Shown: positions 14,098-27,679 of the stretch, one piece after another | Layout of the letters: every line of letters starts with the position of its first letter | How positions within the stretch are numbered: the stretch's first letter is position 1 | Origin: Glandiceps talaboti | Taxonomy: Eukaryota; Hemichordata; Enteropneusta; Spengelidae | Reading direction: 5' to 3' | Assembly (NCBI RefSeq): GCF_964340395.1 | Contig: NC_135563.1 | Span: forward strand, 14,705,651-14,769,650 | DNA: 64,000 nucleotides | The notes under the pieces: model-generated | What the model was told of the DNA's origin: nothing | Seen by the model: the letters and a program-made list of their open reading frames with translations, nothing else | Database searches by the model: none | Made by a program: the position numbers and the translations under genes

Positions 14098-14397
14098 TTA
14101 TGAAAAGTTGTCAGCGCCATAAGTATGTCTTTGATCCGAGTTAAAAAGAGTAATAAATTTTATTTCATTATCTAGTTCTTTGAAATTGCCTAGACCACTG
14201 ATTGCACTTAGTCTGGTATACATTTGTTGTCTCTCAATGTTATAGTTGTTGCATGTTGTGATGAAGTGTATTTCATTTTCTATCATATTGCAGGTGTTGC
14301 ATAATCTGTTTTCTATCTCTATTTTATTTTGATCTTTTATGTCTTCCAATTTAAATATGTAGTCATATTCATTTACATACGCTCCCAAAATACTCAT
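14098..14397 (-). pseudogene. non-LTR retrotransposon C-terminal fragment (decayed)
   Basis: The 99-residue minus-strand frame looks like the extreme C-terminus of a LINE-type ORF2 protein, the part after the reverse transcriptase. The signature is a CCHC cluster, C33-x2-C36-x7-H44-x4-C49, in the context RLCNTCNMIENEIHFITTCN followed by a Tyr/Arg-rich segment. This matches the typical pattern of a cysteine pair, an acidic stretch, H-F and a final cysteine near the end of many non-LTR elements. The reverse transcriptase and endonuclease are absent: an in-frame stop lies just before the ATG and no further coding similarity is visible at higher coordinates. It is therefore a truncated, dead copy. 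The assignment rests on family pattern memory, not on a search. Confidence 0.65.
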
Positions 14398-14399
14398 AC

Positions 14400-15560
14400 A
14401 TACATTTTATAACCATTACAAACCTTATGAAGGATAATGTAATTATCAAATTTCCTCTATTCACAACCTTTGCTTTTCAACGTCGTCACAGGGTCTTAAA
14501 ACAGAGCATGTGAAGTGTCTTTGAGAAAGCAGGTGTCTTTATTTCGCTTGATAAATATCTCATTGATTTGTCCCTTATACGACCAATATATAGCTCCTAC
14601 TTAGAATGTATCCATTGCTAAAACACACATAAGTTCATTTTTAGCAGTTTCTGTTTTAAAGACCTAATAACGGAAACTAATTTGTAACCAGTGGTATTAA
14701 ACCGACAGAGTTCAAGTGTGCATTTCTTCTATTACAGAATCAACCTTTCGCGAGATAAAATGGCGCCCAGAAATAGAAATAAACTATATTTATTGATTTT
14801 TAATGTCTTCAGGGATTGATACGCTCTTTATAATCACTACTTAAATACACAGTAGTATTATTTAAAAAACGATAAATAAATTCCAGATATTGACACACAT
14901 ACTATTAAGTTGAAGTGTGTCTGTACGCTTTGTTCGTAAAACGAGTCCCCAAGGATATATTGAACAGCCACAATATCTTTCCACGTAACATAGCAACGAA
15001 TATATATATATATTTTAATTTTGCTCAAACTGAACCCCCACAAGCTGCTTACTCGCATTACAAAATAACGTGCTGTTTTTCGTCTTTTTTTTGAAAATCG
15101 CAAATAATGTGTTGCCAAGTGAACCACATCAGAAGTAATCTGTAGACATCATATCTAGTAATGTCATCTTTTCCTAATATCAAAAAGGATCCATGTGTAC
15201 GGGCGTTTCTATTTATAAGCTTTGGGTATGCGCGTTATAATGACGCAAGAAAAACACGTTCTTGAATAATTTACCTTTAATGATAATAGATAAATGAATT
15301 CAATGTCATAGATTTCCCGCGACAGCTTTATAGACGATAAGGCATTCGTATATTGTTTGACAAGTAAGGGCCTTGTTACATTCGACTGTCGGTGAGGGCG
15401 CTGTTTCAATACTTGAGCCCTTCCTCAAATAGAGGTTGGGAAAACTAATCTCGGATTATAATCTCCATATCACACATGTATTACACTGGTAATCAACGAG
15501 GAATCAGCATCGCGACTGTTTTTAATGCAATTGCATTACAGCATATAAAATTGATCTTAG
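14400..15560. other. non-coding stretch, no gene seen
   Basis: About 1.2 kb without a supported gene. It contains only a short TA run near 15000-15012 and open frames of at most 89 codons without recognisable content. Confidence 0.5.
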
Positions 15561-15561
15561 A

Positions 15562-17877
<2,316 letters not shown>

Positions 17878-17884
17878 TATATAG
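17878..17884 (+). promoter_or_regulatory. candidate TATA box of the receptor gene
   Basis: TATATAG lies 150 bases before the start codon, which would place a transcription start near 17910 and give a 5' leader of roughly 120 nt. TATA-like words are common in AT-rich DNA, so this is weak. A 5' exon further upstream is equally possible. Confidence 0.25.
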
Positions 17885-18027
17885 TGTACTCATGCAGCCT
17901 TGTTTTTCTATTTAGAGAATAGAACGTGTACTACGAAGACTCAATCAGCCGCAGTACTCCCTGTATTACTTGACTGTAAAGCACGGTTGCCAGACGACGG
18001 ACAAAGAGCGGTGCTATTACATCAAGG

Positions 18028-19563
18028 ATGGCCAATTACACAAACATGACCAACGCTACCGGGGATTTGACTGATACCTGGCATGGATCCGGCTTCAGTG
18101 CGGATGACAATTCGTTTGCTGTTCAGTCGACTATTGCTGCTAATGATGAGTCATGGCTAGGTGCGATTACCAGTAGTCCAGTAACACTGCCAATGACGAA
18201 AGGAGTACAGCTAGACAAGGGCACAACATATGCCTACAAGTTGTTACCAGATGATACATTCACAAATTTCAGTATAAATTTTACGTTGCAGTCTCATGAT
18301 TCGACAGCCAACTTATCGATATTCAACGGAGAGAATACAACAAGTGAACCGTTTACAATTAAGCAACCAACCCTCGCGGCCTTTCTGAGTGTATTATCGG
18401 CCATTATCGTATTTGGGAATACTCTGGTTATCTTAGCCGTGTACAGAGAACGATATTTACGTACCACTACAAATTGTTTCATAGTTTCTTTAGCTTTTGC
18501 CGATCTTTTGATCGGATTAGTAGTCGTGCCGTTTGCTATTGTTAATGACACAAGTGGGGGAAATTGGCAGTTTGGGACCTTGTGGTGCGATATTTGGCAT
18601 GCCCTTGATGTATTAGGCAGTACTGCATCAATTATGAATTTATGTGTGATATCGCTGGATCGATACTGGGCTGTGACTTATCCGATGAGCTATCCCACCA
18701 CAATGACTAAGAAGATAGCTGCCATTCTTATATCTTTAGTATGGTTGTGCTCAGCATCTATCTCCTTCCCCTGTATTTTCTGGTGGAAGGCGGTAGACCC
18801 TCCAACCCCATCGAATGTGTGTCTCTTTACAGAAGATCCGAAATATTTGATAATTTCAGCATGCGTGTCGTTTTATATTCCAACATTTATCATGATTTTT
18901 ACCTATTATAAGATATACCGTGCTGCATCGACTCAACTAAGACATATCAAACACGGAACTAAAAGAGTGAATGCTTCGCCCGGAGCGAAGTCACTCAACG
19001 GGGAGGTGGAGTTGAGGATTCACCGTGGCGGGGCGGCACATGCAGCTTATGGAAAGAAGTCTCGACCTGGTGTTCGGCGTGATGCTAAAGGATTTGTCGC
19101 ACTCACAGGACGACGGTTATTGTCACGGATAAGCAAGGAACATAAAGCGGCAAAGATGCTAGGAATTGTGATGGGCGTTTTCGAGGTGTGTTGGCTGCCG
19201 TTCTTTGTATCCAATAACATACTCTGGGCACTCTGTCAGGCAGACTGTGTGATGGCTCCCCACGTAGTGCTACCTATTGTCACGTGGTTAGGATATTTCA
19301 ATAGTGCGTTCAATCCAATGATATACGCCAGGAGTAGCCGCGGTTTCAAGAGAGCTTTCAAGCGAATTCTTTGTACATGTCTACCCAAACTCTCTCCATA
19401 TAGGAAGAGAGCGGCAATTAATAGCACGATGGATTTATACAGTGTTGATTCATATGTGCCAGAGACGTCGTGCGTACCCGTGATGGAGGACGAGGAACGT
19501 CTAACAATGTCAGGTTCGGCGATTGCTTTGAACACATATCCATTACCTCATCAATATTTTTAA
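18028..19563 (+). CDS. Dop1R2-like: D1-like dopamine receptor, DAMB/Dop1R2 type (class A GPCR)
   Basis: A complete 511-residue plasma-membrane amine receptor in one exon. The start is the first ATG after an in-frame TAA (17977-17979), with A at -3 and G at +4. Seven helices lie near residues 115-138, 149-171, 187-209, 229-251, 272-295, 374-399 and 412-434. Class A landmarks are N131, D159, C187 pairing with C265, DRY 211-213, W239, P285, the CWLPFF core at 388-393 and NPMIY 429-433. Amine-binding residues are present: D194 (3.32), S277 and S281 (5.42 and 5.46, catechol contacts), W389, F392/F393, W420 and Y423. The TM3-TM4 region (LDVLGSTASIMNLCVISLDR) fits DAMB-type receptors best; in Drosophila these couple to cAMP and calcium. 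The 114-residue N-terminus has seven N-glycosylation sequons, the third loop is basic and about 75 residues, and C449/C451 could be palmitoylated. E386 at 6.45 is odd. Octopamine or adrenergic-like ligands cannot be excluded. Confidence 0.93.
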   Translation: MANYTNMTNATGDLTDTWHGSGFSADDNSFAVQSTIAANDESWLGAITSSPVTLPMTKGVQLDKGTTYAYKLLPDDTFTNFSINFTLQSHDSTANLSIFNGENTTSEPFTIKQPTLAAFLSVLSAIIVFGNTLVILAVYRERYLRTTTNCFIVSLAFADLLIGLVVVPFAIVNDTSGGNWQFGTLWCDIWHALDVLGSTASIMNLCVISLDRYWAVTYPMSYPTTMTKKIAAILISLVWLCSASISFPCIFWWKAVDPPTPSNVCLFTEDPKYLIISACVSFYIPTFIMIFTYYKIYRAASTQLRHIKHGTKRVNASPGAKSLNGEVELRIHRGGAAHAAYGKKSRPGVRRDAKGFVALTGRRLLSRISKEHKAAKMLGIVMGVFEVCWLPFFVSNNILWALCQADCVMAPHVVLPIVTWLGYFNSAFNPMIYARSSRGFKRAFKRILCTCLPKLSPYRKRAAINSTMDLYSVDSYVPETSCVPVMEDEERLTMSGSAIALNTYPLPHQYF

Positions 19564-20259
19564 GTTTTCCTATCATTTTTTTTCAACCTAAACTATAGGA
19601 TTTTTGTCTATGTAAACGATCGTGTGCCAATTATGACGTCAGAATCCAACTTTCAGCAGACGATAAAATTATTGACAGGTGACAAATTTTGAGAATTCGC
19701 GTAGGTGATGAGTGGCACAGTGCTTATTAGTAACATGTACTTCTACGCTTCTTTTACGGTGTTAAACATATGCGTGTTATTTGCACATTTTTTTATACAA
19801 GTATATAGTTGCAACGACACATGTTGACGATTCAGACGTGATGAATTGGCTCACTTTCAGACAGAGAAATACGAGAAAACATTGTATATCATTTCCAACA
19901 GTAAAATATATATATCTTCGTTATTTAACAAATGTAATCAGCAATTCTGCAACTTTATTCTGCCTTTTATTAAATCACGTGATTATGCCCTACACGGAGA
20001 GGAGTCGTGTCTGCAGTTACTGTAGTAATAATACCGCAATGTTCACATATGTCTTCCCACTACTTGAATGTACTTAATGAAATGCTTTGCTAGAAAACAG
20101 AGAAACGTAAGCTAGAAAGAAAAAAGTAACACACGCACGCACGCACGTGTTCCTTGTACAACGTAAATACAATCTGAAGGTGTACCTCTGGCAAAGGGAT
20201 ATAGTATTCAACCCGGGTGGTGTAACTCCGACCGTATCTTCCCCCGTCGGTATAATAAA
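19564..20259 (+). other. probable 3'UTR of the receptor gene
   Basis: Sequence between the stop codon and the first AATAAA hexamer. It includes a perfect TGACGTCA octamer at 19634-19641, 71 bases after the stop, and an ATTAAA at about 19968. The open frames here have no recognisable content. The extent is inferred only from the hexamer. Confidence 0.35.
20254..20259 (+). terminator. candidate poly(A) signal AATAAA
   Basis: This is the first canonical AATAAA on the + strand downstream of the receptor stop codon, about 690 bases away. The ATTAAA variant at about 19968 is an alternative. In AT-rich DNA the hexamer also occurs by chance. Confidence 0.35.
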
Positions 20260-21670
20260 ACAGAAGGTTGCGTCGTAAACGTGATACCCCATGGATCCCA
20301 AAAACAATCATATAGCACGGAGAAAAATATTCCAAGGACAGGCCACTCTTATTTGAATAATTTAATTGATGATTTGGGAAATTGAACAAGTGTATGTTAC
20401 GAGACCTCTTTAGAAAGTTTATATTTTTCAAAGTAGGTTTTGAAATATTCAGGCAGCCTGTCATGTTGAACTGAAGGTTGTATAGATGTGCTTGACCTGT
20501 AGAAACAGACGAACGCTATCCACAAGAGATTATTTAATTAGTCTAGACGTGACGAAATCTACTTTTCGCGATGGGCCAGCATTATGTATGTAAGATAAAT
20601 AGTACTTTAATCGGTATGGCCAGCATCACATGTATATACTCTGTGCTTTTTACCACAATATCTTTGACCGTCAAAGTTGAACACACAGTGGTATGTGATA
20701 TAATTTAAACTCATCATGACAAGACAAATTTTATCAGACTGAGTGATGTATTACAAAATGTTTGAGGCTTAGCATTTGTAACCCTGTAAAGGTCTTTGTA
20801 CTCAACAATGTCCTAAAACTTCAACAGACGTCCCCGAGTCTTTCCAATGTATGTCAAACTATGGAACTTTTACAATATTCTAAAGAGTAACTGCTGTACG
20901 TGTCTGCTGTCAACCGCAATCGTTCACTTCACCCATAGACTTACGTCTGTCAGGACATGCCTTCTATATCATATATCACATCGAGTGATGAAGTGATCGA
21001 CTGCCTCAATATGACACGTCAAGCCTTAAAACGAGCAGGCTTGTAATATACATTACGGTGTACAAATCTCAATTTGTCCTCGGGTAGGCAGGCTGCGAGA
21101 AACGATAAACCGATCAAATGGGTAAAACAAACATTTTCACGATAATTAACTTTATTGACGCCACCACTACAAAATGACATTGTGTGTTCACAGCTGCTAT
21201 CCAAGAAGTCTCGTATTTTACGTATTGTGGTCATTATGATAGTTTAACGTCAATGCCAATAGCTATAGTCATCAGTAAACGTCAAACAATTTAAGTTATA
21301 TTGAAGTTTAATATTCCATTTAACTGAATTAAAGGATAAATGACACGGCAATTGAACTTGAGTGTCAGGCTTTTTCAGTTAAAGCATCAAACAGTTGATT
21401 TATGGCTCTGTTTTCTCCTAAAACCTTCACCATTTTGAAATTTGACACACACAGTGTATTCTATAATGCTCTATGAATCATACTACAAGCACAATCTGTG
21501 TCAGAATCGTGTGACCTCTGATCTCACAACATTCGTATTTCTTTCATGCACTATGTAATTTTCATTATTTTTTAAAAAAAATAGAATTTATTGTGCTTTT
21601 AATACCAATTTATATGCGTACAATTGAGGAACAGTGAGAAATTTACATCGATTGAGGCTAGAGACACATG
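20260..21670. other. non-coding stretch, no gene seen
   Basis: Unique-looking sequence. A 124-codon minus-strand open frame overlaps 20090-20464 but shows no domain that I recognise. No repeat or RNA gene was seen. Confidence 0.45.
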
Positions 21671-21672
21671 TA

Positions 21673-22037
21673 TAACTGCCGACATCAGACCGTGGACGAA
21701 CGGAACCCATATTACAAACAGGCAAAGTAAACAACTGAATTGGATTAATAACACTTGGCACAGCATGTTGGAAGTACAGAGACTTGTATGACACATACCA
21801 TCATATTATAAGAACAGTTTTATGGCCACTTTACAAAATAGTTCATTTTCGCAAACAAATTTCTATTTCCCCTGGCATTTCATGTATGTCATAAAACGGT
21901 TCTTATCAAACCCTGGTGCTTAATACAAGTCTCTGTTGTTCCAACATGCTAAGCCAAGTGTTATTAATAGAATTCAGTTATTTACTTTCCATGTTGGTAA
22001 CAGGTTCCATTCGTCAAAGGTCTGATGTCGACAGTTG
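21673..22037. mobile_element. 365-bp MITE-like inverted-repeat element, copy 2
   Basis: This copy is the same length and orientation as the element at 4774-5138, with high similarity throughout. Its ends read TAACTGCCGACATCAGACC on the left and, in reverse, CAACTGTCGACATCAGACC on the right. It is flanked by TA at 21671-21672 and 22038-22039. Both copies keep the same internal segment around the centre (for example CCCCTGGCATTTCATGTA), which shows they are one family. There is no coding capacity; the minus-strand frames here are by-products of the terminal repeat. Confidence 0.87.
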
Positions 22038-22039
22038 TA

Positions 22040-24960
22040 TATGGTCTCACAAGGAAGATACTCTACTTCACCATTTTTAACTTCGGACTATGGTGTTATG
22101 CTACATTGTTGTTGTGCAGCCATTGTTGTTATGGTGACGCATATAGTAACACTTCCGATTTGCTTAGACAAAGTTTCTTTCAAGAGTCAAATGTCATCAG
22201 CAAATTTTTGATGAGTGGAATATTTTCAATAGACCGGTATTTATACTATTCTCAGCGAAATTGAACTCTTGAATACATCTTCGCAATCTTAAAAGCCACT
22301 CGTTTGTGGTGTCACCGTCAAATAAAATCAGCTAAAAGTGACTGATGGCGTACGGGGAAAATCAGCGTTTTACTTGTTCACCTGTTTATGTGTTCAACAC
22401 ATTTAACTCGATCTTGCTGACTGGCAGGAAAATCAACAGTTACTTGTTTTTCTGAAATGTTTCTATCCTTATGAGAGAACGGTAAATTCATTGGTTGACT
22501 GTTATTGGCATGCTCCTCGCGTTCTCCGTCAATACAAGTACGGCGTTTGTAGTTTCAGGCGGAGTAGTATCAATCACATTATGCAATAGCTTGAGTCGGG
22601 GAATACGTATATAGGCCCACGGGATAATCATGCACTTGTTACCTCGAGCTATATGGTGATGACTTGACTAAAATATTCACAGTGTTGTCACGTGTCTTTG
22701 AGCCATTTGAACCAACTAGTATTTGAAAGAACGTGAACATTTTGTGGGGTTTTTTTGCTCGATAACATAAAACTTGGATAAGTCTTTATTTTAGGCGTCA
22801 TGCTCAAATGTGTCTTGGGTGACTCTCTCACTAGACATCAATTACACGTAAATAATATCATTCACTTTTTATTACAAATATTGTAAATATTATAAATGTG
22901 AACGAAAAATTGGATGGTCGCAACAAAACTCCACTCAAAGGACTTCCAAACATTCTGACTAGCGTTCGTCCTGTGAATAGAACGTCAACAGGTCGACATA
23001 TAGTAGACAGTCCAATATCTAGAAGATTAATCCAATTCTTATTTAATCTGGTAGGGAATTAATTTTTTACATGAGGCTAATGGTGTTGTTCAGGTTGCCT
23101 GTGCGGTGAAGTCACTACAATGTATTACTGCGATAATTGTTATCATAATCTGTCACTTGACATGTAAACGGTGGTTTATTTGTATGTAAACTAAAACTAA
23201 TTGGTGTACATAGACATTGTTGACACTGTAATCATAGTTTAACCTTGCCGATTTTGTCGATTACATATCAAAAAATATCTCCATAAGGCGATCTGGATAT
23301 CTTTGATTCCAGGTGGATTTTAAAAAAAAATCTTATCAACTTACTAATTTTGACACGAAGTCCCATATGATACAGTCGTGACTATTGTATAATGTATGAA
23401 AACTTAGATCGGGATTGTCGTTGAGATTACACATTAAAGCAAGAGACATGATGCAAAGAGTACGGCATGATGTTGAATTTACAGTCCTTGTAACATAACA
23501 ACTGTAATACGATTCGGATATTAGGTTTGACAAATTTGTTAATGACAATTTCTCACATTTTAAAATTGTTTAAATATATTATCAATAAACCGTGTGTTTT
23601 CAATGTGAAAACTTCAGTAAACAATTTATAAAATTGGAATTCGCCTCACCAGTGATATCCTTGTAAAGTCTGACGGTAACGACATTACGATTATCCAGGA
23701 GCTGACTAGATACTGTATACACATTATTTTAGGAATGGTCATGAAATACGAGATATTATGATGTTTGGACATCAAATTGAACAATCTGACCATTTATAGA
23801 ATGGTTATGGACTTACAAAAAACAGCTGTATATCAGTTTATTTCAAAACCTCCCCTCACGTGATTTCAATAACAGATATGTATCTCTGTCAAGGTATGAC
23901 AGGGGATTCTGATAGCAAGTTATTCAAATTTTACCCCATACCGAGAATAATAAGATTTGTAAAGGAAATAATGTTTTAATTACACATTCAATGGCTTAAC
24001 AGACCACAACTGGATGTCTATCATTTAACACACTTTGATATCACCACCCAGCGCCGTACCCATTACCTTCATGTAAAACATGAACGACACGTGTAATCGT
24101 GGGGAACTCCATAGCAACATCATTACTCAAACCTTTCCTTTTATCAGAAAAATGGTAGCTTTGATTGAAATAGTAACCCTGTACAATCAAACTATTCAAG
24201 GTACTACAAACATTCAATATCGCAGACTACTTTTTTCACTTTGTTCGCGACCAACTCTTTTGAATGTGGCGTATACAGCTGTCTGCCAACAGTGCAAGTT
24301 TAAAAATGACGTTTTATTAGATTTTTAAGAAATGGGATCCAGTGGCGAAAAGAACGAGTCCTTCAAAGAAGAGAACGTGTATAGTACAACTCCTTTTAGT
24401 TTCCAAGTTTTTCTTAAATTATTACGCACTGACCTTGTATAACCTTTGCTGGATTACGAAATTTGTTACAAAATGCTATCCTGTCACTTTGGCAATTTAA
24501 TAGAAGCAGGAATTTTCATCTGAGTGTGTGTTAAGAAGCTTTACGGTGACTTAACAGAGTTCTTAGTATACGAAATGTCTAAGGACGAAATGGTTTCTTA
24601 TCATATCGTAGATCGCAAACTCTAAGGAGTATCTACACTACCGTTAAACCTAAAGGCATGTCATATTACTGACAAACACAACATTCTTTTCAGATATTCA
24701 TCTGGTTATGACATCTAAAAAGTTGTATTCCCAGATGGATACAAACGTACCAACTTTATATTGAAGTCTTGTGGCCACATATATTTGTGAATTCAAAGTT
24801 TTATAAAATTTGGGTGTAAAATGTTGAGACAATACACTTTAAAAACACTATCTGAACTTGCAAAAGGAAAACGACACAGAAACACGTAATAGTTACGATC
24901 GTCACCGATAGAACAAAACTGATGTTGCAAACAAACGGATCCCTACTCGTAATAAGCACT
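22040..24960. other. non-coding stretch, no gene seen
   Basis: About 2.9 kb without a supported gene, strong repeat or RNA gene. The longest open frame is 82 codons and is unrecognised. Confidence 0.5.
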
Positions 24961-25505
24961 TTTTCCTCCTATTTGAATTGTATTTTACTAGCTCAAAAAA
25001 TGGCTGTGCGAGCAATCACACATAGCCAGTCCATGACACATTCTTCACCACTTTTCAACACTCTAGAAATTCTTGATGTACATAAACTGCACAGGTTTTT
25101 GGTCAGTACCTTTGTTTATGATTTGCTGCACAATAACTTACCACACACTGTTGATGAATACTGCAGTGTGTTAAACTATGAGTACAATACACGACAAAAA
25201 AACCAAAATAATTTATGCGTACCTACTGTGAAAACATTCTATGGTAAACAGTCAATGACATACACAGGTGCAGTTACATGGAATTCAATACAACACAGCA
25301 CAAGAAATGAACCACGAAGGCAGCGATTCAAGTCATCACTATGTAAAGATTTACTAAAAGAGTATGTAATATAACATTGTACAGTTCTAATGTAATATAT
25401 GACTTCTTTTCATTATGGCACTCATATACTAGTATATAGGGGGGGTAGAGCTACTTTTTGTATATTTATTTGCACTCTAAACTTGTACCATTATTTACTT
25501 TGGCC

Positions 25506-25545
25506 AGGAGTCAGACACGATTAGCATAGCTATTTTCTGACTCCT
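25506..25545 (+). other. 3'UTR stem-loop of the LINE remnant
   Basis: AGGAGTCAGA (25506-25515) pairs perfectly with TCTGACTCCT (25536-25545) across a 20-base loop. Stem-loops near the 3' end of some non-LTR elements are recognised by their own reverse transcriptase, so this is a plausible recognition structure. Confidence 0.7.
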
Positions 25546-25612
25546 GTTATCCGATCTAGTTTGCTTTTCCTGTGTTTACGTTTGTATCGTACTTATTTTT
25601 GATTGGGTAATA

Positions 25613-25637
25613 AAATATATATCATATCATATCATCA
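25613..25637 (+). repeat. LINE tail: short ATATC repeats
   Basis: AATAAAATATATATC is followed by ATATC ATATC and ATC, a short-repeat tail instead of poly(A). Such tails are typical of CR1-like elements and mark the element's 3' boundary. Confidence 0.6.
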
Positions 25638-26496
25638 TAATAGGATGTAAACATCCGTTGTTGGAAGAACGGGAAACAAAAATGGTCCGAGTGGGCTTTA
25701 AGTTCGTATTTCCTGCAAGTAGGGAAGTAGAAAATAATATGCCCCAGGACAATCCTCCTTAAATCGTGATCATAACAAAATCACTGGCGAGAATTGCAAA
25801 CGATTTATTATGCATCGTATTTTATTCACGAAATAACAACGTTCCGCTCTGTTGCTTGTCTCCAATAAACTACCCATAAACTTAAATACACTCACTAGTC
25901 CAACCTACGCAAGTTTTCTGCGCATCTCTTATATTAAAGTTTGTGGTTTGGATTTGAAACAGCTGCGTTCAAGTTATTAAAACACAAACCGTTCAAAATA
26001 TGCTGTCTGCTGTGTTGTGAGCGCGACAAAGAATATATTAATGCTCGCAAATTATTCTAACATTTCTACTTGACTCGTAAAAAATCACGGTAGCTATAAA
26101 ATATTTCCGTACCACTATCAAACTATTCTCGATAAAGTTAAATGTTTGCCAGAATGTCATCGTAATGCCATCTGTCTTCAATACTGCTTTGATGTTCGAA
26201 AACAAAAAAGAGGGGAATGAACTACTGTTTATACAGTGCTCGGTTTAATATGTGCAACCATTACGTCTCCGAAGCTGTATTACATTGTGTGGGCATATTC
26301 TGTTATTGCCTACTTTCATTTGTATGGAGAGTGGTATTACCAAAAGGAGGTCTGCGAATGGGTTTTCATAACGTATTGGAATGTAGAAATTACCTTCAAT
26401 AAAATGCTGTGGTCATGGATTATGGTCCTACAATAAGATATTATCGAGTAGTTGGTAAGTGACATAATGTAGTCTTAACCAATAGACTCGTGACAT

Positions 26497-26520
26497 AGTG
26501 TGTGTGTGTGTGTGTGTGTG
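26497..26520. repeat. (GT)n microsatellite
   Basis: About twelve uninterrupted GT units, followed by a degenerate TTGGTGTGTATGCGTG segment. Confidence 0.95.
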
Positions 26521-26809
26521 TTGGTGTGTATGCGTGTTTGGCGGTCAAGACTGGGTAAAGATGATACTTCATAATCTGTACATTGAACGTCGGTTTTTCC
26601 AATTAAAATTATCTTACCATATTAGATAAACATTCAAATTTTAGCTCGAATGAAATGTGATATGTCACGTTTTGGGATGTAAACTTCTCATTGAAGACGA
26701 ATCCGATCATACAAAATACAGAAAAATAACAGTGTTAACTTGTTATTCTAACTTTTCATAGTCTATTTTTGCCACTCAGATCAGGGATAATTTCCACTGT
26801 CTTGGAGAA

Positions 26810-26828
26810 CCCCCCTCCCCCTCCCGCC
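26810..26828 (-). other. quadruplex-prone tract on the minus strand
   Basis: The + strand has C runs of 6, 5, 3 and 2 separated by single bases, so the minus strand carries three strong G runs and one weak one. This is borderline for a quadruplex. Confidence 0.35.
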
Positions 26829-27345
26829 AACACCCGGGGACAATTGCTATTGTATCAAAGTCATGCCTTGGTCAACTGCTCGATAACAAAATTACGTCCC
26901 GGACAGTGATTGTGCCCCACAGAAAATTCTCCACTTAACTAACACTGAAGAATGTGAGTGAAAATGAGACAAATCATAAAACATAATCAGTTGTAATCCT
27001 GTTCATGCCATAATTTTAAAAATAGATTTGTTAACGCTTAAACACGTTCATTTGATTAACGAAGTATATGAACTATATATTATTAATATTATAGGACAGT
27101 GAAAATTTACAGTTGTCTGAGATGTAAGTTGTGACGTGCATTGCCAACACCAATATACACCAACAATTATAAAGAAATCGTACCATACCCGAGATCATAC
27201 CTCGTATATATGTTATACATGTCAATGTGATAAACTGTGTGCTTGGTTGCTGTCTGGCCATGACGCATTGGTATGTGGTAAATGGTTGTTTATATAGGGT
27301 GGTACACGCATTGGAAATTTTGAGACGGGTATTTTTCCAACTATT

Positions 27346-27417
27346 TCTCTCCCTCCCTCCCTTCTCTCCCTTCGTTGTCTTCTTCCCCCTCTCCTATTTC
27401 CCTCTTTCACTTTCACG
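27346..27417. repeat. polypyrimidine tract
   Basis: Seventy bases almost purely C and T (CTCCCTCCCTCCCTT and similar) on the + strand. Such tracts can form triplex or quadruplex structures. Open frames through it are compositional artefacts. Confidence 0.75.
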
Positions 27418-27652
27418 TCGAAAATAACTCAGGTTGTAAAAATACAATTTAAAAAGGTACAAAGCCCAATATTCGTTAGAGGTTATTACAGATTGTTTTA
27501 AGATTGCAGTGTATCCACGTTACCGAATGGCGAAGAATGATATAAGTCACGATGTTTGAAAATAGAGACGTCAGAATTTACATATCTTATCACGGAATGT
27601 TCAGTAACGCAATAAACTAGTTATTCATAATTCATATCATTATAAATAAACC

Positions 27653-27679
27653 ATATATATATATATATAGAGAGAGAGA
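27653..27679. repeat. short (TA)n-(GA)n microsatellite
   Basis: Eight TA units are followed by five to six GA units. Confidence 0.9.

Larger units (their letters stand above)
24965..25640 (+). mobile_element. non-LTR retrotransposon 3' end, 5'-truncated
   Basis: The open frame from about 24965 to 25374 resembles the C-terminal extension that follows the reverse transcriptase in CR1/jockey-like LINEs. It has a leader NCILLAQKMAVRAIT, then a helix LHRFLVSTFVYDLLHNNLP, then a tyrosine/asparagine/arginine segment YNTR, then GAVTWNSI, and a basic tail with FKSSLCKDLL before the stop. This order is characteristic, although I identified it by eye only. The reverse-transcriptase motifs are missing, so the copy is 5'-truncated, as is usual for LINE insertions. 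After the stop comes a 3'UTR of about 250 bases with a perfect 10-bp stem (25506-25545), an AATAAA near 25610, and a short tandem ATATC tail ending about 25635. The flanking ATG at 24922 is probably not the element's start. Confidence 0.8.
25641..27345. other. non-coding stretch with one CA/GT repeat
   Basis: No supported gene. It holds a (GT)n tract at 26497-26520 and a C-rich quadruplex-prone patch at 26810-26828, listed separately. Confidence 0.5.

Noticed and set aside
18294-19535. Minus-strand frames of 85 and 99 codons inside the receptor gene
   Set aside because: They are antisense to the conserved transmembrane coding sequence and have no independent support.
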